From Saturnia japonica (Eukaryota > Arthropoda > Insecta > Lepidoptera > Saturniidae): a DNA stretch of 64,000 bases. Position 1 is the stretch's first letter; each line of letters begins with the position of its first letter. Below the pieces are notes generated by a model. The model was not told where the DNA came from and searched no databases. It saw only the letters and a program-made list of their open reading frames with translations. The stretch is taken from the NCBI GenBank assembly GCA_033032175.1, contig CM065323.1:4278001-4342000 (forward strand). The letters are read 5' to 3'. This document shows positions 35,680 to 47,097 of the stretch, in pieces. The position numbers were made by a program, and so were the translations under genes.

Positions 35680-35926
35680 GTACGACAAGTGGGACCGGGA
35701 CCGGGGAGGGGGCGGAGGCGGCGTCGGCGGCGGAGGCGGTGGCGGAGGCGGCGGCGTCGGTGGCGGCGTCGGTGGCGGCGTCGGCGGTGTTGCTAACAGC
35801 GGCGGCTGGGCGGGCCGCGACCGCGAGCGCGACCGTGAGCGCGAGCGGCAGGCCCGCGCCAACCAGATGTCCCAAGCGCACGCCGCCGAGCCGGACGCCT
35901 CATCTCTCTTCTCAGCGCCGTTTAGG
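35680..35926 (+). CDS. lilli: lilliputian-like AF4/FMR2 gene, internal coding exon
   Basis: The exon is bounded by the acceptor TTCTATCCAG (ends 35679) and the donor GTAAGT (starts 35927). One base completes a split codon, then 82 codons follow, so the exon ends in phase 0. In order it encodes YDKWDRDR, a Gly tract broken by Val (about 35 residues), an Arg/Asp/Glu stretch (RDRERDRERERQARANQ), MSQAHAAEPDASS, and LFSAPFR. The basic charged stretch followed by LFxxPxR is the hallmark of the AF4/FMR2 N-terminal homology region; these nuclear proteins scaffold the super elongation complex that delivers P-TEFb to RNA polymerase II. The Gly tract is encoded by GGC/GTC/GGT repeats and is likely length-variable. 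An upstream ATG at 35648 opens the same frame but lies before the acceptor and is not favoured. Confidence is high for the exon, and moderate for orthology to lilli. Confidence 0.85.
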
Positions 35927-37404
35927 GTAAGTCCCTTTCAACCATCTTCTCTCAACATTGGTCTTTATCCCGAATCGAATGCGGATCTTTAACGTGTCAT
36001 TAACAAATCATGTACCCGTACCTAAGGAATGTTTACATACCTTGAGCTCCTTCAGTATTATGAGATAGTTTATCTATCCGAAAAAAATGCGAACACAAAT
36101 CATCTAAAATGTATGACTAAATAAACCGTCACATATTGAAAAATTGGCAAACATGCAATTATTATTTTGGCGGCCATTGAATAAAGAGGAAAAATATTGA
36201 TATCTTGGAAAAAGCAAGCAGCGATAAGCGCGCTTTAATTTTGCACATAAGAATGAATTGGCCATAGCTTCAATTAATTGACTTTCTTTTCTGACGAGAC
36301 CAAAACCATGGTGCATGATAACGAAGAAAAAAGATGTACAGATGAAAGGAGAACGTTTTGTTACGTATTGCCTTGAGGAAATAAAGAGTTACGTTGGCGT
36401 TTTATGACCACTTTGGCGAGACATTAGTACCGAAGGAAAAACCGAACTTGCTTTTGTATCAGGACCACGTTTACCTTTAATAAAGTATTATGGTTACATC
36501 GGAGAATGTCTTGAGCCCCATGTGATGGATGAATGTTTTGTTAGCAGGTAAAATTAATTTTTAAGTATCATAATGCTAGGACTCATACTACAGTAATTGT
36601 AAGTTCGTACGTTAGTAAAATTAGTATTTTTGTTATGGATTGACCAACAAGAAGCTGTGACATAAAATACACACATCATTTATGGGTTGGTTTATAGATA
36701 CGAGTTAGAGAAAGAAAACCCTCTCCGAAGACTTTAGCTAGATAAAGACTGCAATACGAGAAGAGTTGAATAACATCGCATAACAAGTAGTTGTTACTTT
36801 CATCCAATCCACGAGAACTCGTATAGATATACAAGAGGTCAATGGATGCTAAATAAACTCTTTAAGACGATTTCTTTGTTTTATGTCTATTGTCGGAAAT
36901 AGGCTAACAGTAAGGTGAGATCGAAAAAAAAAGAAAAAACTCAGAATAAATTTTGTGATTAAAATTGGAGGAAGTAAAAATAATTTTTAAGAATAGATTT
37001 ATGGCGAATACATTTTTTTTTCTATTAAACGTAATAAAAAAAATGTAGAAAAGTTCAAGTAATAGAAAAACCTTTTCTCGAAGTAAATTCAAATACGAGT
37101 GAACTGGTGGTATTTACATCAAACCGCACCGCTTTCGGTTTGATTATTAAAAAAGTTGTTCGCATAAGGATCCCTTGTGTGCGAGTCGTTACCGTGTATT
37201 TGCGATTAAGCGAGGTTATGTTTTCCCTTTGTTTACATTTAAGAAGTTCGGCCAATGTTTACCTTATGTCATGTTTGTGTTAATACTTTCGCGTCACGCG
37301 GTTGATGTAGGTAATACGAAACAAATAGCGTCTCAGCTTCTTATATTATACAAATAATAATGCAAAGGAATTTATTGGAGTGAGGTATTTTCGAGTTCTT
37401 ACTT
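35927..37404. other. Start of the second intron, nothing recognised
   Basis: After the GTAAGT donor the sequence is AT-rich without repeats found elsewhere in the window. The small ORFs lack motifs. Confidence 0.55.
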
Positions 37405-37640
37405 ACTAATGAAAGGATTACGATTAATCGTAATCGTCAATTACAATGATTTAGATAATCTGGCGTTTATTCATGACTTTTATTTTCAAAATAAATTATT
37501 TATTCATATTGTTAAAGTAACATACTTTGTAAATGCGCATATGGCAAATCTTTTATTCATGTATGTTGTACCCGAACGCTACTTATTAAGTGCATTAATC
37601 GTAATCGTAATTGTAATCGTTAAGTGATAATCGTTTCATC
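37405..37640. repeat. TAATCG-rich inverted repeat
   Basis: GGATTACGATTAATCGTAAT at the left and GTGCATTAATCGTAATCGTA at the right are partly inverted copies about 190 bases apart, each rich in TAATCG/CGATTA. It could be a degraded palindromic MITE or a cluster of homeodomain-like sites. Confidence 0.4.
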
Positions 37641-38026
37641 ACTGGGTTTAAATTGGTTTCACTGGTTTTGGTTACTTTTAACAATTTATTGGTTATTGGT
37701 CACTATGAATAACACAGTATTACACATTTCTAACAAAAATTGTTTCAATATTGATTTTATTTCAATCTTACTACAATTAAAATAAGTTGGAAGGTATTTC
37801 ACAATATATTATTGTAATATTTCGTATTACTAAAATCTTCGTGTAATCTTAACAAAACAAAGTAAAACGAATTTCGAGCTATCTAATAGGATGAATTCAG
37901 TACTTTAGAACTTTAAAGCGCATTCGATGATAAATTAATTTCATTGTCTTCTTAACTTAATTTATTAAATTTCATTAATGAAATTATAAATGTGTGATTA
38001 AGAGATCTTAACAGTATCTATATGAA

Positions 38027-38466
38027 TAAATCTGTAGTTCTGTCTGTACTTTTAATATTTTCCAAAAATTTCCCGATATGCATACTATATGAACGATACT
38101 GATCATGAATAGGGCTTTTTTGTCTATGTGCCTTTTCGTATGAACGGATTTAACTTGAATGAGGCTTGACCGATTCTTATGCAATTTTGTACAGGGGATG
38201 CTTATGTCATTAGACGGGGTGCATACCTGATTTCATAATTGATAGGGCTTTAAGAATCGTCTATAATCATTTCAGAAATGTGTAAAACAAAGAACAATTT
38301 TGATAAATCTCAACCAATTTTGATGAAAATTATACGCGGGAAGTACGTGCAATTCCTCAATCGATACTGTACGAATTGTCAATAATATGAGTAATAATTC
38401 AATTACGGGATGAAAATAAATACTGCGTATTAACAAACGCATGCGGAGCCGCGGGCACAACGCTAG
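38027..38466 (+). mobile_element. Helitron (~440 bp) of the GCGGAGCCGCGGGCAC family
   Basis: It starts TCTATATGAATAAATCTGTA and ends GCATGCGGAGCCGCGGGCAC then AACGCTAGT. It contains repeated CAATTTTGTACAGGGGATGC-type and AATTTTGATGAAAATTATAC units. Related copies are at 12868-14835, 14872-15122, 39660, 46439 and 53515. Confidence 0.72.
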
Positions 38467-38527
38467 TTTCAAATAAACTTAGGGATTGCATAAAATATTC
38501 GTTGATACTCATAAACACGTATGTGGG

Positions 38528-38676
38528 TGTTGTTTTTTTTTTAACGGTGGCGCGGCAAATTGTTTTTACTGTCTCTGATGGTGTAAGAACAGTACCAACG
38601 CGACAGTAACACAACGGCGACTACCGAGTGATCGTAATTCATCGAAGGTCGCTGCTGTTACGCCGGCCTGCATTAA
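38528..38676 (-). repeat. SINE-like family, copy 2
   Basis: Reversed relative to the others: it ends at GCCGGCCTGCATTAA, with CAACGGCGACTACCGAGTGA in the middle and a T run on its left that would be the poly(A) tail. Confidence 0.65.
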
Positions 38677-39089
38677 TTTAACTGGATATAACAAAACTGC
38701 CCCACCATCCCTCTATCGCCATTTCCTCGTTCATATAAATGTCTAGATGAAACGATTTATAATATAATATATTCTGAGCGGGTCATGGCATTTTGATAAT
38801 AAATCACGTGCTGCACGTGCTTTTTAGTCACGTTTTGAAGGACAATTTATGCACGTGGGCGTATATACATTTTCAATGTCAATTCCGTCATTCCCGGAAT
38901 ATTGAAATCTGAACGTGGAGGCTGCATTTAACCCTTTTCTCACGTGCCGACTAACAGGAAAGTTCCGATAGCGCATGTAACACAGTTCCTTATGCCCTGA
39001 CTGGTAATCGATTACCTTAATATTTATTTGCTGTGATTACAGTTGATGAACATTGGCCATTGGTGATAGTCGTTGCAATTTTTGGAATC

Positions 39090-39335
39090 GACTTCAAGAA
39101 AAGACGGATATTACATACTCAATTCGAATGTATTTTTTATGGATTTTCAGTCATAACTTCTGTTTATGAACCGATTTAAATGTTTTATTTTTATTATTGG
39201 AAAGGGGATACCTCAAGGGTGGTCCCATTTTGATTTCATTGGCAATGTACCTTCAGCTTCGAAGATACACCAGGGAACTCTCCAGAATCATTGAAATTGG
39301 TTTTCTTTTTTATTAAAAATTGTCTTGTTTATTTT
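39090..39335 (+). repeat. Interspersed repeat family A, copy 4
   Basis: It runs GACTTCAAGAAAAGACGGAT, CTCAATTCGAATGTATTT, GTTTATGAACCGATTT, CATTGGCAATGTACCTTC and TTAAAAATTGTCTTG, a full-length copy. Confidence 0.78.
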
Positions 39336-39626
39336 TATGGATTTGGCCTCGTCGCGATATCAGTATAATTTTTCGATTTAACACTTTCCCTACTATCACA
39401 GTAGGTACGCCATCTGTTGATATCGTTCCGAAATTAATGTTTCCACAGTCGTCATTTAGTTTTGGAAACAAAAGTCCGGTTTACCTAATATAATTTTAGC
39501 TTTAAATTTAGAAGAAAAGAGGACTTCATCACGTGCTCTACTTTGTGAGCAAAACGTGTCGTTACAAAATCAGGTTGCTTGTGTTTTAAATAAAAATGTC
39601 GGTTCTTATTCCCTTTTTAAAAGACT

Positions 39627-39930
39627 TCAAAAAAGCAGGCGGTTTTCAATTCGAATGTATATTAATAAATCTGTAGTCCTGTCTGTTCTTTTAAATATAT
39701 TATAAAATTTTCCGATCGGCACACTATATGAACCATACTAATCACGAATATGACATAAAAACAATTTTTTCCTGTCTGTCTGTTTGTTTGTATGCCCGCA
39801 TTTAACTCAAAAAGGATTCTTATGAAATTTTGTACACGGGATGCTTATGTAATTGCTCAATTGGTATTCATAAGAAATTTCAATATTACTTTTAGAAATA
39901 GTAAAAATAAAGAATTTTTATTTGACTAAA
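39627..39930 (+). mobile_element. Family A fragment joined to a Helitron
   Basis: Family A sequence (GACTTCAAAAAAGCAGGCGG, then TTCGAATGTAT) stops at 39660 and turns directly into ATTAATAAATCTGTAGTCCT, the 5' part of the Helitron family of 38027. The 3' end of the Helitron is not found, so the copy looks truncated. Confidence 0.6.
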
Positions 39931-39999
39931 TGTATAATTGTAAATTTAAAAATGATTCTTCACGGGTAATGTCATTGTTAATTGTTCAATTTTAACCCA

Positions 40000-41204
40000 T
40001 AAATATTATATACAAAGAGCTTCAAAATAGATATGATCAAATTTTCATTAATTGAATCAGGATGCCAAAAAATTATGAAATTGGTTATTTTTTAAACAAA
40101 TTTATTGAAATCCATGGTTAAATTAGTTACGATGTTATTCTTATTGGATAGTGAAATATTTGTAGCTTCTAAATATGTCTAAAGATCCATAATCAGTTTA
40201 TGTCATAAAATTGAGTACAATAAATTAATGAAAATGATACTGCGTGATTTCATCTCATATTTTTTTTTGTAAAAAATGTGTAGCTTATATAAAAACTCCA
40301 ATTTAGACTGTGGTGAACGGTAACGTAATAATTAAACGAATTAATATTATACAAAATGGAGAAGAGAACACGCCCCGCTGCAAACATATCTATTATAAAA
40401 CATTAGACAAGTTAATTGATAGTAAAGAATTAATTACATGATTTCACTTCAACGCAGTGTTTCATCTCTATGTTAGATCATCATAGATCGTTCCTCTAAT
40501 GTTTGGCACGCATGCAAACCTTTCTACTTACGCACGTAACTTGTAAGTGCCTCTGATTCACAAATTATGTTCCATAAAGGTATATCGTCGTCCGTATAAT
40601 GCGTGACCGACGACAGTAAAAGTGAAGTTAAGAAATTTTATTAGCCAAGCGTTTTGATGTTTCGGCCACGTCCGCGTCGCGTCGTGTCGCTCTGTGCTTG
40701 TAAGGCCCTTCGCAAATGACGCCACGCAAGTCTTCGATACTCCCCCGATGACCACTTTCGTCGACGATTCTAGTCGCCAATTATTTCGCACCCGGCGCTA
40801 ATTACTGAAATTTTGATAGAATTGTCTGATTAATGGAGGCAAAATCACAGGAGTAAGTCGAAATTATGATTAAAATATATTTTTTTAACAAAAACAATAC
40901 CGATTCCAGTGTACTCTACTCCGAAAAATGTACTAAAAAAATGTTATTTATTTACTTAAATTTTCTTAAAAATATCCTTTGTTAATTCAATTTTATATTC
41001 TTACGAACTATGCGTCTGCCACATAATTTATTAGGTCAATAATGTACAATTATTGTTATTTTTGGAGCCGGTGCCAGCTAAGTACCTACTTAAGAATTTC
41101 TGTAGGATATTCCACTAGTCGAACTGTCCCAAGTGGAGAGAAATCTCCAAAGATATTTGTCTGTGCCCTACCTCTCTCTCTATCTATATATATACTACGA
41201 TGGT
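40000..41204. other. No gene; CG-rich stretch at 40640-40800
   Basis: CGGCCACGTCCGCGTCGCGT and GACGCCACGCAAGTCTTCGA lie in a locally CpG-rich block that may be conserved intronic regulatory DNA. The reverse ORF over it has no motif. The rest is AT-rich. Confidence 0.4.
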
Positions 41205-41580
41205 GGTAATCAAATATGCGGTCTGCGCAACTATGGACGCTTGCAACACCAGAAGTATCACATGCTCATTGCCAAGCCTTTAAAAACCGATTTACCCCCT
41301 CTTTGAAGAATCCCATACCGTTCGCGTAACGTTCGCGGAAGGAAATTCCTCTAAAAGCGGACTGTCTGCGACCATTTAGGTTACAAAGTGTGAAGATGGA
41401 CTCTCTGCCGATGGCGAGCGGTGCGATGATGGAAAGTAGCCGTTGGCATCATGTCGAACAATTCCTCGAAACACAACCCATTATAAGGAGGGAGGAACCT
41501 TCTGCATTCGTGGTGTTTTTGTTAAAGAGTTGCGTTGTGCCTTCGCAGTCCAAGTTAATTCAGAACGTCCATAGTTAGGT
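41205..41580 (-). pseudogene. LINE ORF C-terminus and 3' end
   Basis: On the reverse strand, one frame near the end reads FRERYANGMGFFKEGVNRFL followed by KAWQ and a stop. The form F.ERY..G.FK.GVNRFLK is the C terminus of a very common lepidopteran non-LTR element of the Jockey/CR1 type. It is followed by the untranslated block GTGATACTTCTGGTGTTGCA, AGCGTCCATAG, shared with 11824-11858. The upstream part is open on the opposite strand by chance (41390-41578). Only the tail of the element is present. Confidence 0.55.
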
Positions 41581-41654
41581 ACCTACATACCTAGTCTCGG
41601 ATTATCATAAACCTACACCAATATATCAATCACTATACATTTCCTATTCGATTT

Positions 41655-41865
41655 CGAAGATTTTTCAGGAGTATCTTTGAAATCCAAGGTCCGATGCCAC
41701 TGAAATTAAAATGGGACCTAATTGAAAATATCTCCTTTCCAACAAAAAAATATTTTCCGTAATCGGTTTATAAATGTTTATAAAGTTATGTGGTAACAAA
41801 CATTTAAAAAATACAACCGAATTTGTAACCTTCTTCTTTATTTAAAGTCGGTTAAAAATTTACTT
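41655..41865 (-). repeat. Interspersed repeat family A, copy 5
   Basis: A reversed copy with GATGCCACTGAAATTAAAAT, GGGACC and a TTTAAAGTCGGTT end. It lacks the GTCTTG terminus. Confidence 0.72.
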
Positions 41866-43193
41866 TTTTTTTATAGTACGAAATTGTAAACAGGCACGCG
41901 GACCATCTTATCTGTTGTAGCAGCCACTACAATTATTACAGTTCTCAAATCTAATCTCAAAAAGACCTGAGTTCAGTCGTAAGTGCTTTCAATTTATTTT
42001 AAATGCTGTCTACATTGCTTGATTATCAATTACAAATATATTTAAGTAGAAATTTTATTTTTAAATAAGTCTGTTTTAATGTTCTAGAAATCGCATATAA
42101 TTTTGTGAATTTCAACATAGGAAGGAGTTCAAGGTTGTTGCTATTTTACACGTTTGATTCGCGAAATCGTGATGTAAATGATTGTCGTCAAGTTGTTATC
42201 AACTCTACTCAACTGTTAATGTTGTTACGTGGTTGTTTTTCGAAGTAGGTGTTGTGATAGTAGAACCCTGTATACTTTACGCTTTAGACAAGTTTAATAA
42301 GACTCAGAGACGATCAATAGAAACAAACTGTCAAAGATTTTTATGTGTGTGACGGTATTCAATCAATTTATAGGATTGAGGGTGCTTTATTTTAATCTGG
42401 TATATATGGTGCTGTTACAATTTTGGATACGTTTATTTATTTATTAATAAGGTTGACTAACAGCTAAATTAACAAATTAAAAACAGCAAAGGAATCTGTT
42501 AGCCAATAACAAATCATCAAGTTTAAAAACCTATAGAAGTTATTAAAAATGTTAACAACTATACTAGCGCAACTGTCATTACTGCTAATAATAATAATAA
42601 TAACACACATTTACACGGCACTTACTTATCAAAAAATCAAGACTTAAGCACCTTCTAGCCGAAAACACACTTGAGTGGAAAGGATCCTGTTTATGCTGCT
42701 TATACAACTCGTTGAAACATTTGCTAGCCCGCACTATATAAGAGTTTGGCCTGTAGATATATGAAGAAAAAGAAATGATCTTATTTATTGGCTAATTCAA
42801 ATTCATAATATATTTTTTATGTTTACAAATAATTTGATTTAAAGGTTTGAACACAACCGAAATCAGTATTTATGTAAAAGTCTAAGGCTGTCTCTATCTA
42901 AAAAAATAAGTTAAATTATATTTAAAAAAAAAAATGTTCGACAAACTCTCCATCACGCCGAACTTTCACTCACTTCCTGTACTTAACTACAGCTTGCCAA
43001 AATGTTCGAAGTTCATGGCTACCGCTCCGTTCTTTACGGTCGTAGTCTGAAGTTAACCTATAATAACCTTCCTCAATAAATATACAATTAATAAAGTTGA
43101 AGTGTCTGTTTGTAATGTCAAAATAACAGATTTTTACTAAATGCATATGAAAGTATATACAAACCAATAGCAAAAAACCTACTAATACTAAAA
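41866..43193. other. No gene; AT-rich, possible LINE 3' UTR near 42430-42720
   Basis: The sequence at 42430-42720 has an A/T-rich, polyadenylation-like start and AATAATAATAATAATAAC, and may be a reversed LINE 3' end; no second copy confirms it. The remainder is unrecognised. Confidence 0.35.
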
Positions 43194-43753
43194 ACTAGCT
43201 GTGCCCCACGGTTTCACCGTACACCAACACCAACGCACCCGTATCAATGCATCCGAATAACATGCTTTAAAGAGCAAAATTTCACTTCGTAAAAATGTCT
43301 TTATAATGAAGTAACTTTTGTTTTTAATGATTTAATATGCCATATATGTCATAAATCATCACTATTTAATTTTTTAAAGTTGTTTGTCATAAAATAGCTT
43401 ATTTTCGCTTATGTATAAGAGATAGGTATATGCTGTCGCTAACTTTTTTTAGATATACTTAGGACCAATATTTTTGTAGAACATTGTATTTATGTACCAT
43501 TAACCATTACACCAGTGCACACGGATAAAGCAGTTCGGGAGGGCTTCCGCCTTCGATTTACTTAATACAAAACAATATTTAAAGCTAGTTGAAAGTTAAA
43601 GCCTAAACAACTATTCCTCCTGAGTCTGCCTATAATATAAAAAAAATATTTTGCTAAACCAACTGTTAGTTCCAGAGATTAGCATGTTTAAACAAACAAA
43701 CAAACAAACAAACAAAAAAAAACTCCTCCGCTTTATTATATTACTATTAGTAC
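43194..43753 (-). mobile_element. Non-autonomous Helitron (~560 bp)
   Basis: It opens with ACTAGCTGTGCCCCACGGTT then TCACCG (reverse-strand 3' end) and closes at TTATTATATTACTATTAGTA, the inverse of the usual TACTAATA...ATAAAG start. Inside are GTTAGTTCCAGAGATTAGCA and a (AAAC)n microsatellite at 43690-43715. Confidence 0.7.
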
Positions 43754-43919
43754 ATTATATAATAAAATATACGCCGCGCCATACCGGGTACTATTATGTA
43801 TTCATAAATAGGCCCCTATCAGAGACACCGCTTGAGGAGACTCCTTTTCGTATAAGTGACGTATACAATGAAAATAGTAATAAAAAAACACCTAAAACAA
43901 ACAAAGACCTGTAATGAGT

Positions 43920-44130
43920 TGAAAGCGCTCGCCTATATCGGAGTTGGCGCAGCCGCGCGCGCGACCCACTTCTCGGTACACACCGTCACACGTGCATAAA
44001 CACAGGCAAGTTTAATGAGATCCTCCCCGGCCCCCGCGCACCCGAGAGCTTCGTTTCCCGATTCGGCGTGCGGAGGTAAGGGGCAGGGACAGTCGGAATA
44101 TCGCTAGATAAACCGCTCGCCGGTCATGTG
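43920..44130. promoter_or_regulatory. CpG-rich island in the lilli intron
   Basis: GCAGCCGCGCGCGCGACCCA and CCCCGGCCCCCGCGCACCCG form the richest CG block of the second intron, with no coding potential. Possible internal promoter or enhancer. Confidence 0.25.
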
Positions 44131-44934
44131 TGCGCACTGCTCAGGGTTGACGATTATGAAAATGAAATTAATTCGACATGTTTCTAGAGAACTACGTGTT
44201 TAAAATTATTGTTGACTTAATAATTAAAGGGCAGATGACATTGATTTGTTTCGGTTTTCATCTAATCTTCGTTCTCTCCGTGATCTTAATATCTTTACTC
44301 TTCGAAACTATATATTATATCTGCTAGGACTTTAGCAGAAGAGGGAAGATTAATTGGGATTATTATTGTAATTTCTTCAATCAGAACCCCTTTCTTTTAT
44401 TGGGAAGAATACAATTTTTTTGTAATGTCGTCGGGCATACATACTACTTTGAATGAATACTTGTTCATTTATAGATTATCCGCAACATAATTCTGTTGTT
44501 TGACGTGTGACATAATGACTACAAAATTAAACATATAAAATGACCCGTGCAACTTCGTCTGCATCATGTGAGAGAGAGGGAGAAAAGGTTAGAGAGAGTG
44601 GGTCGTAGGCACAGCATTATTAGGTGCCGTCCGCCTCCCACATTACTCTGTATAATAAAAATGCGCTCGCGTTACTTGATCATTATTTTGCTGCAGAGTT
44701 ATTTTAAAACTGTAAATATCTCCTAAGATATTCATTTAAATAAATTACTGTAAAGGGCAATTTTGTTCAAAATTAAATACTTGTGATGAATAAATAATAA
44801 CCTATTTATTTTTATAAGGATTAATGCTATGTATATAAAAACACTTTCGCAAATAATTCATTATTTCAGAACAAATTTTATTACCATAAACAGGTTATAT
44901 TGAGTAAACCTTAAAATATAGACATATGCTATAG

Positions 44935-45232
44935 CTGACTTTTATTAGAACTTTTCAAGAGAAACATTCCGTCGCACAAGATTGTTGCGTAACTTTAATA
45001 ACCATTAACGCAGCGCACGCAGTGGAAAAGGAATAAATTTACCCCGTTTTTGCAATATTTTTCATTTATGTTGATTGTAGCGTGATGTTATATAACCATA
45101 TAGCCTTCCTCGATAAGTAGGTTATCCAACACTGAAACATTTTTTCCATTATAGCCAGTAGTTCCTGAGATTAGCGTGTTCAACCAACCAAACAAACAAA
45201 AACACTCTTCAGCTTTATAATATTAGTATAGA
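44935..45232 (-). mobile_element. Non-autonomous Helitron, 5' part
   Basis: The right end AATATTAGTATAGA is the inverse of TCTATACTAATATT, the Helitron start. TAGTTCCTGAGATTAGCGTG and AACAAACAAAAACACTC match other copies. The left (3') boundary is not clear. Confidence 0.55.
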
Positions 45233-46438
45233 TGTAAACATGGAAAAGAATGATTTATTAAAAAGTATTCTCTGATAAATTTTTATCATTTAATTAATGT
45301 AGAAAAACATTTGCGTGGTTTCTCGAATGTTTGTAAAAATGAGAGCACAGTAATCCATTTTTCCAGGTGTGTACTATTTTTGTTGTGTTTCATTTTTAAA
45401 CAGCATTATGCAGTGTCTGTGCCCGTGAATATACAAATAGATGTAAATAAATAAAAATTATGAGTGGCAACCCTAAGCGCGTCTAATGTATGCATACTGC
45501 CAGATTGGTGTGTGTTGTGTTTACAATAGATAATAGATATACGGAGCAGTTCGTCGTAATGTACACCGGTGCCGGTTTTGTTAATGTTATTGACATTTAT
45601 GTTAATTCCACTCTCATTTTTTTTTATTTCGTTAAAATAATTCGTGTATTCGTATCGAATTACACACGTATTTTCAATAATAATATGTGATCTATGACCC
45701 GTGCATAGAAATTATTCCAAAAATTGTATTCATTCGTTTCATCTTTCATTCATCAAAAGATAAATATTGAAGTTGGCAAATTTTACTTAGGAAACATTCT
45801 TTTATTGTTTGAAATAATAATAATAACTGCATTCACAGTTTTTTGTGTATTTGAAGCGGCTCTAACGTTTTGAATGAAATTTTGTATCAAGACAATGCTT
45901 TACTTTTCAAGTTTGTCTAGTTAAGTGTTTTTTTTTTTTTTTTATAAGACAGCCCCCAGCCTAGATGCAGTAAAAATTATTCATAAACTATTTATCGAAT
46001 TCAAAACCTATATGGCAAAATAAGAAATTTAAATAATCAGATCTTATACGTAACACTTTTATAATTTTCAGCTACAATTAATATTTTTGTATTAAAATTA
46101 AAATTGTCTACATATTTGATATAGCTTTGGCAACTTTCATCGGACTAATGCTCATTATCATTTATGAATACTGACGTTTATTGCCTCTGCTACCTTATGG
46201 TAATAATCTGTTTTTATCGACTCATAAAATTGCGTATGCGTTTGTGTGTCATCCTGTCAAGGTTTTTCTACAATACGTTCATATATATATATAATCCCGA
46301 TTGTTGCACGTTCCCATACAACAAACACTCTGGAGTTATATTGCATAGTGCGCAGTGTAATGGTTTAATGTAAAAATTATATATGTAGTTGTATTAGAGT
46401 TTTAATATTTACGATTTCATCAGGTTATATCATTTTCT
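45233..46438. other. AT-rich DNA, nothing recognised
   Basis: A T(18) run at 45931 may be the tail of a decayed reversed retroposon. No gene is seen. Confidence 0.45.
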
Positions 46439-47097
46439 TATCTATATAAATAAAATGATAGACGTTGTGAGCGCATCATCCAAAAATGACTCGATAAAAT
46501 TTGATTACAAAACATGTTTTACTCCTTAGATACTTTCTTTTTTAGAAAGAGTCTTTGTTATTTCTACTCTTGTTTTTGCCCTACCTCATTCATTGCCAAA
46601 TACTTATCACTAGTTTAATCACCCTAAATTCATTTCATTACACAGATTAATATTCTTATAATTAGGTTAGTTAATATGTCAAATACCTGGGCGACCGAGC
46701 TATGCTCATTGTTTTATATAAAAATAAAAAGACCTATCTAGGTAAACTTGGAATTTAAAACATTATCTAAATGCATAGATTCATCGAAATCGTTGGAGCC
46801 GTTTCTGAGAAACAAATTACATATATTTACTTAAATAAGAATTGCTCACTTGAATAAGATAAATCAAGCCCTTTATTTATAATAATCTTTGTTTGTGTCT
46901 GTAATGTAAATATAGATCTAAAAATGTACTTTGGCAAAATATAGTACCTATTTTCAATACAGTTTCTTGCCATTATTTATTCCTCGTTGTGATCTCCTCC
47001 ATAGATACTTGGTGTATATGTAAAAAAAAGTATATCACGATATCTTCATAAACAATATATCTGTAGTTAACGCGTGCGGAGCCGCGGGCACTGCTTG
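46439..47097 (+). mobile_element. Helitron (~660 bp)
   Basis: It starts TCTATATAAATAAAATGATA and ends GCGTGCGGAGCCGCGGGCAC then TGCTTGT, the same 3' end as 38027-38466 and 53515-53904. GATTCATCGAAATCGTTGGA lies in the middle. The internal sequence otherwise differs. Confidence 0.6.

Noticed and set aside
35629..35930. Alternative-frame and antisense ORFs over the lilli exon (Ala/Ser-, Pro- or Arg/Ser-rich)
   Set aside because: They are shadows of the GC-rich Gly tract. Only the Gly/Asp/Arg frame carries a family motif and correct splice phases.
43690..43715. CRISPR-like repeat array
   Set aside because: It is a simple AAAC microsatellite inside a Helitron, without spacers.
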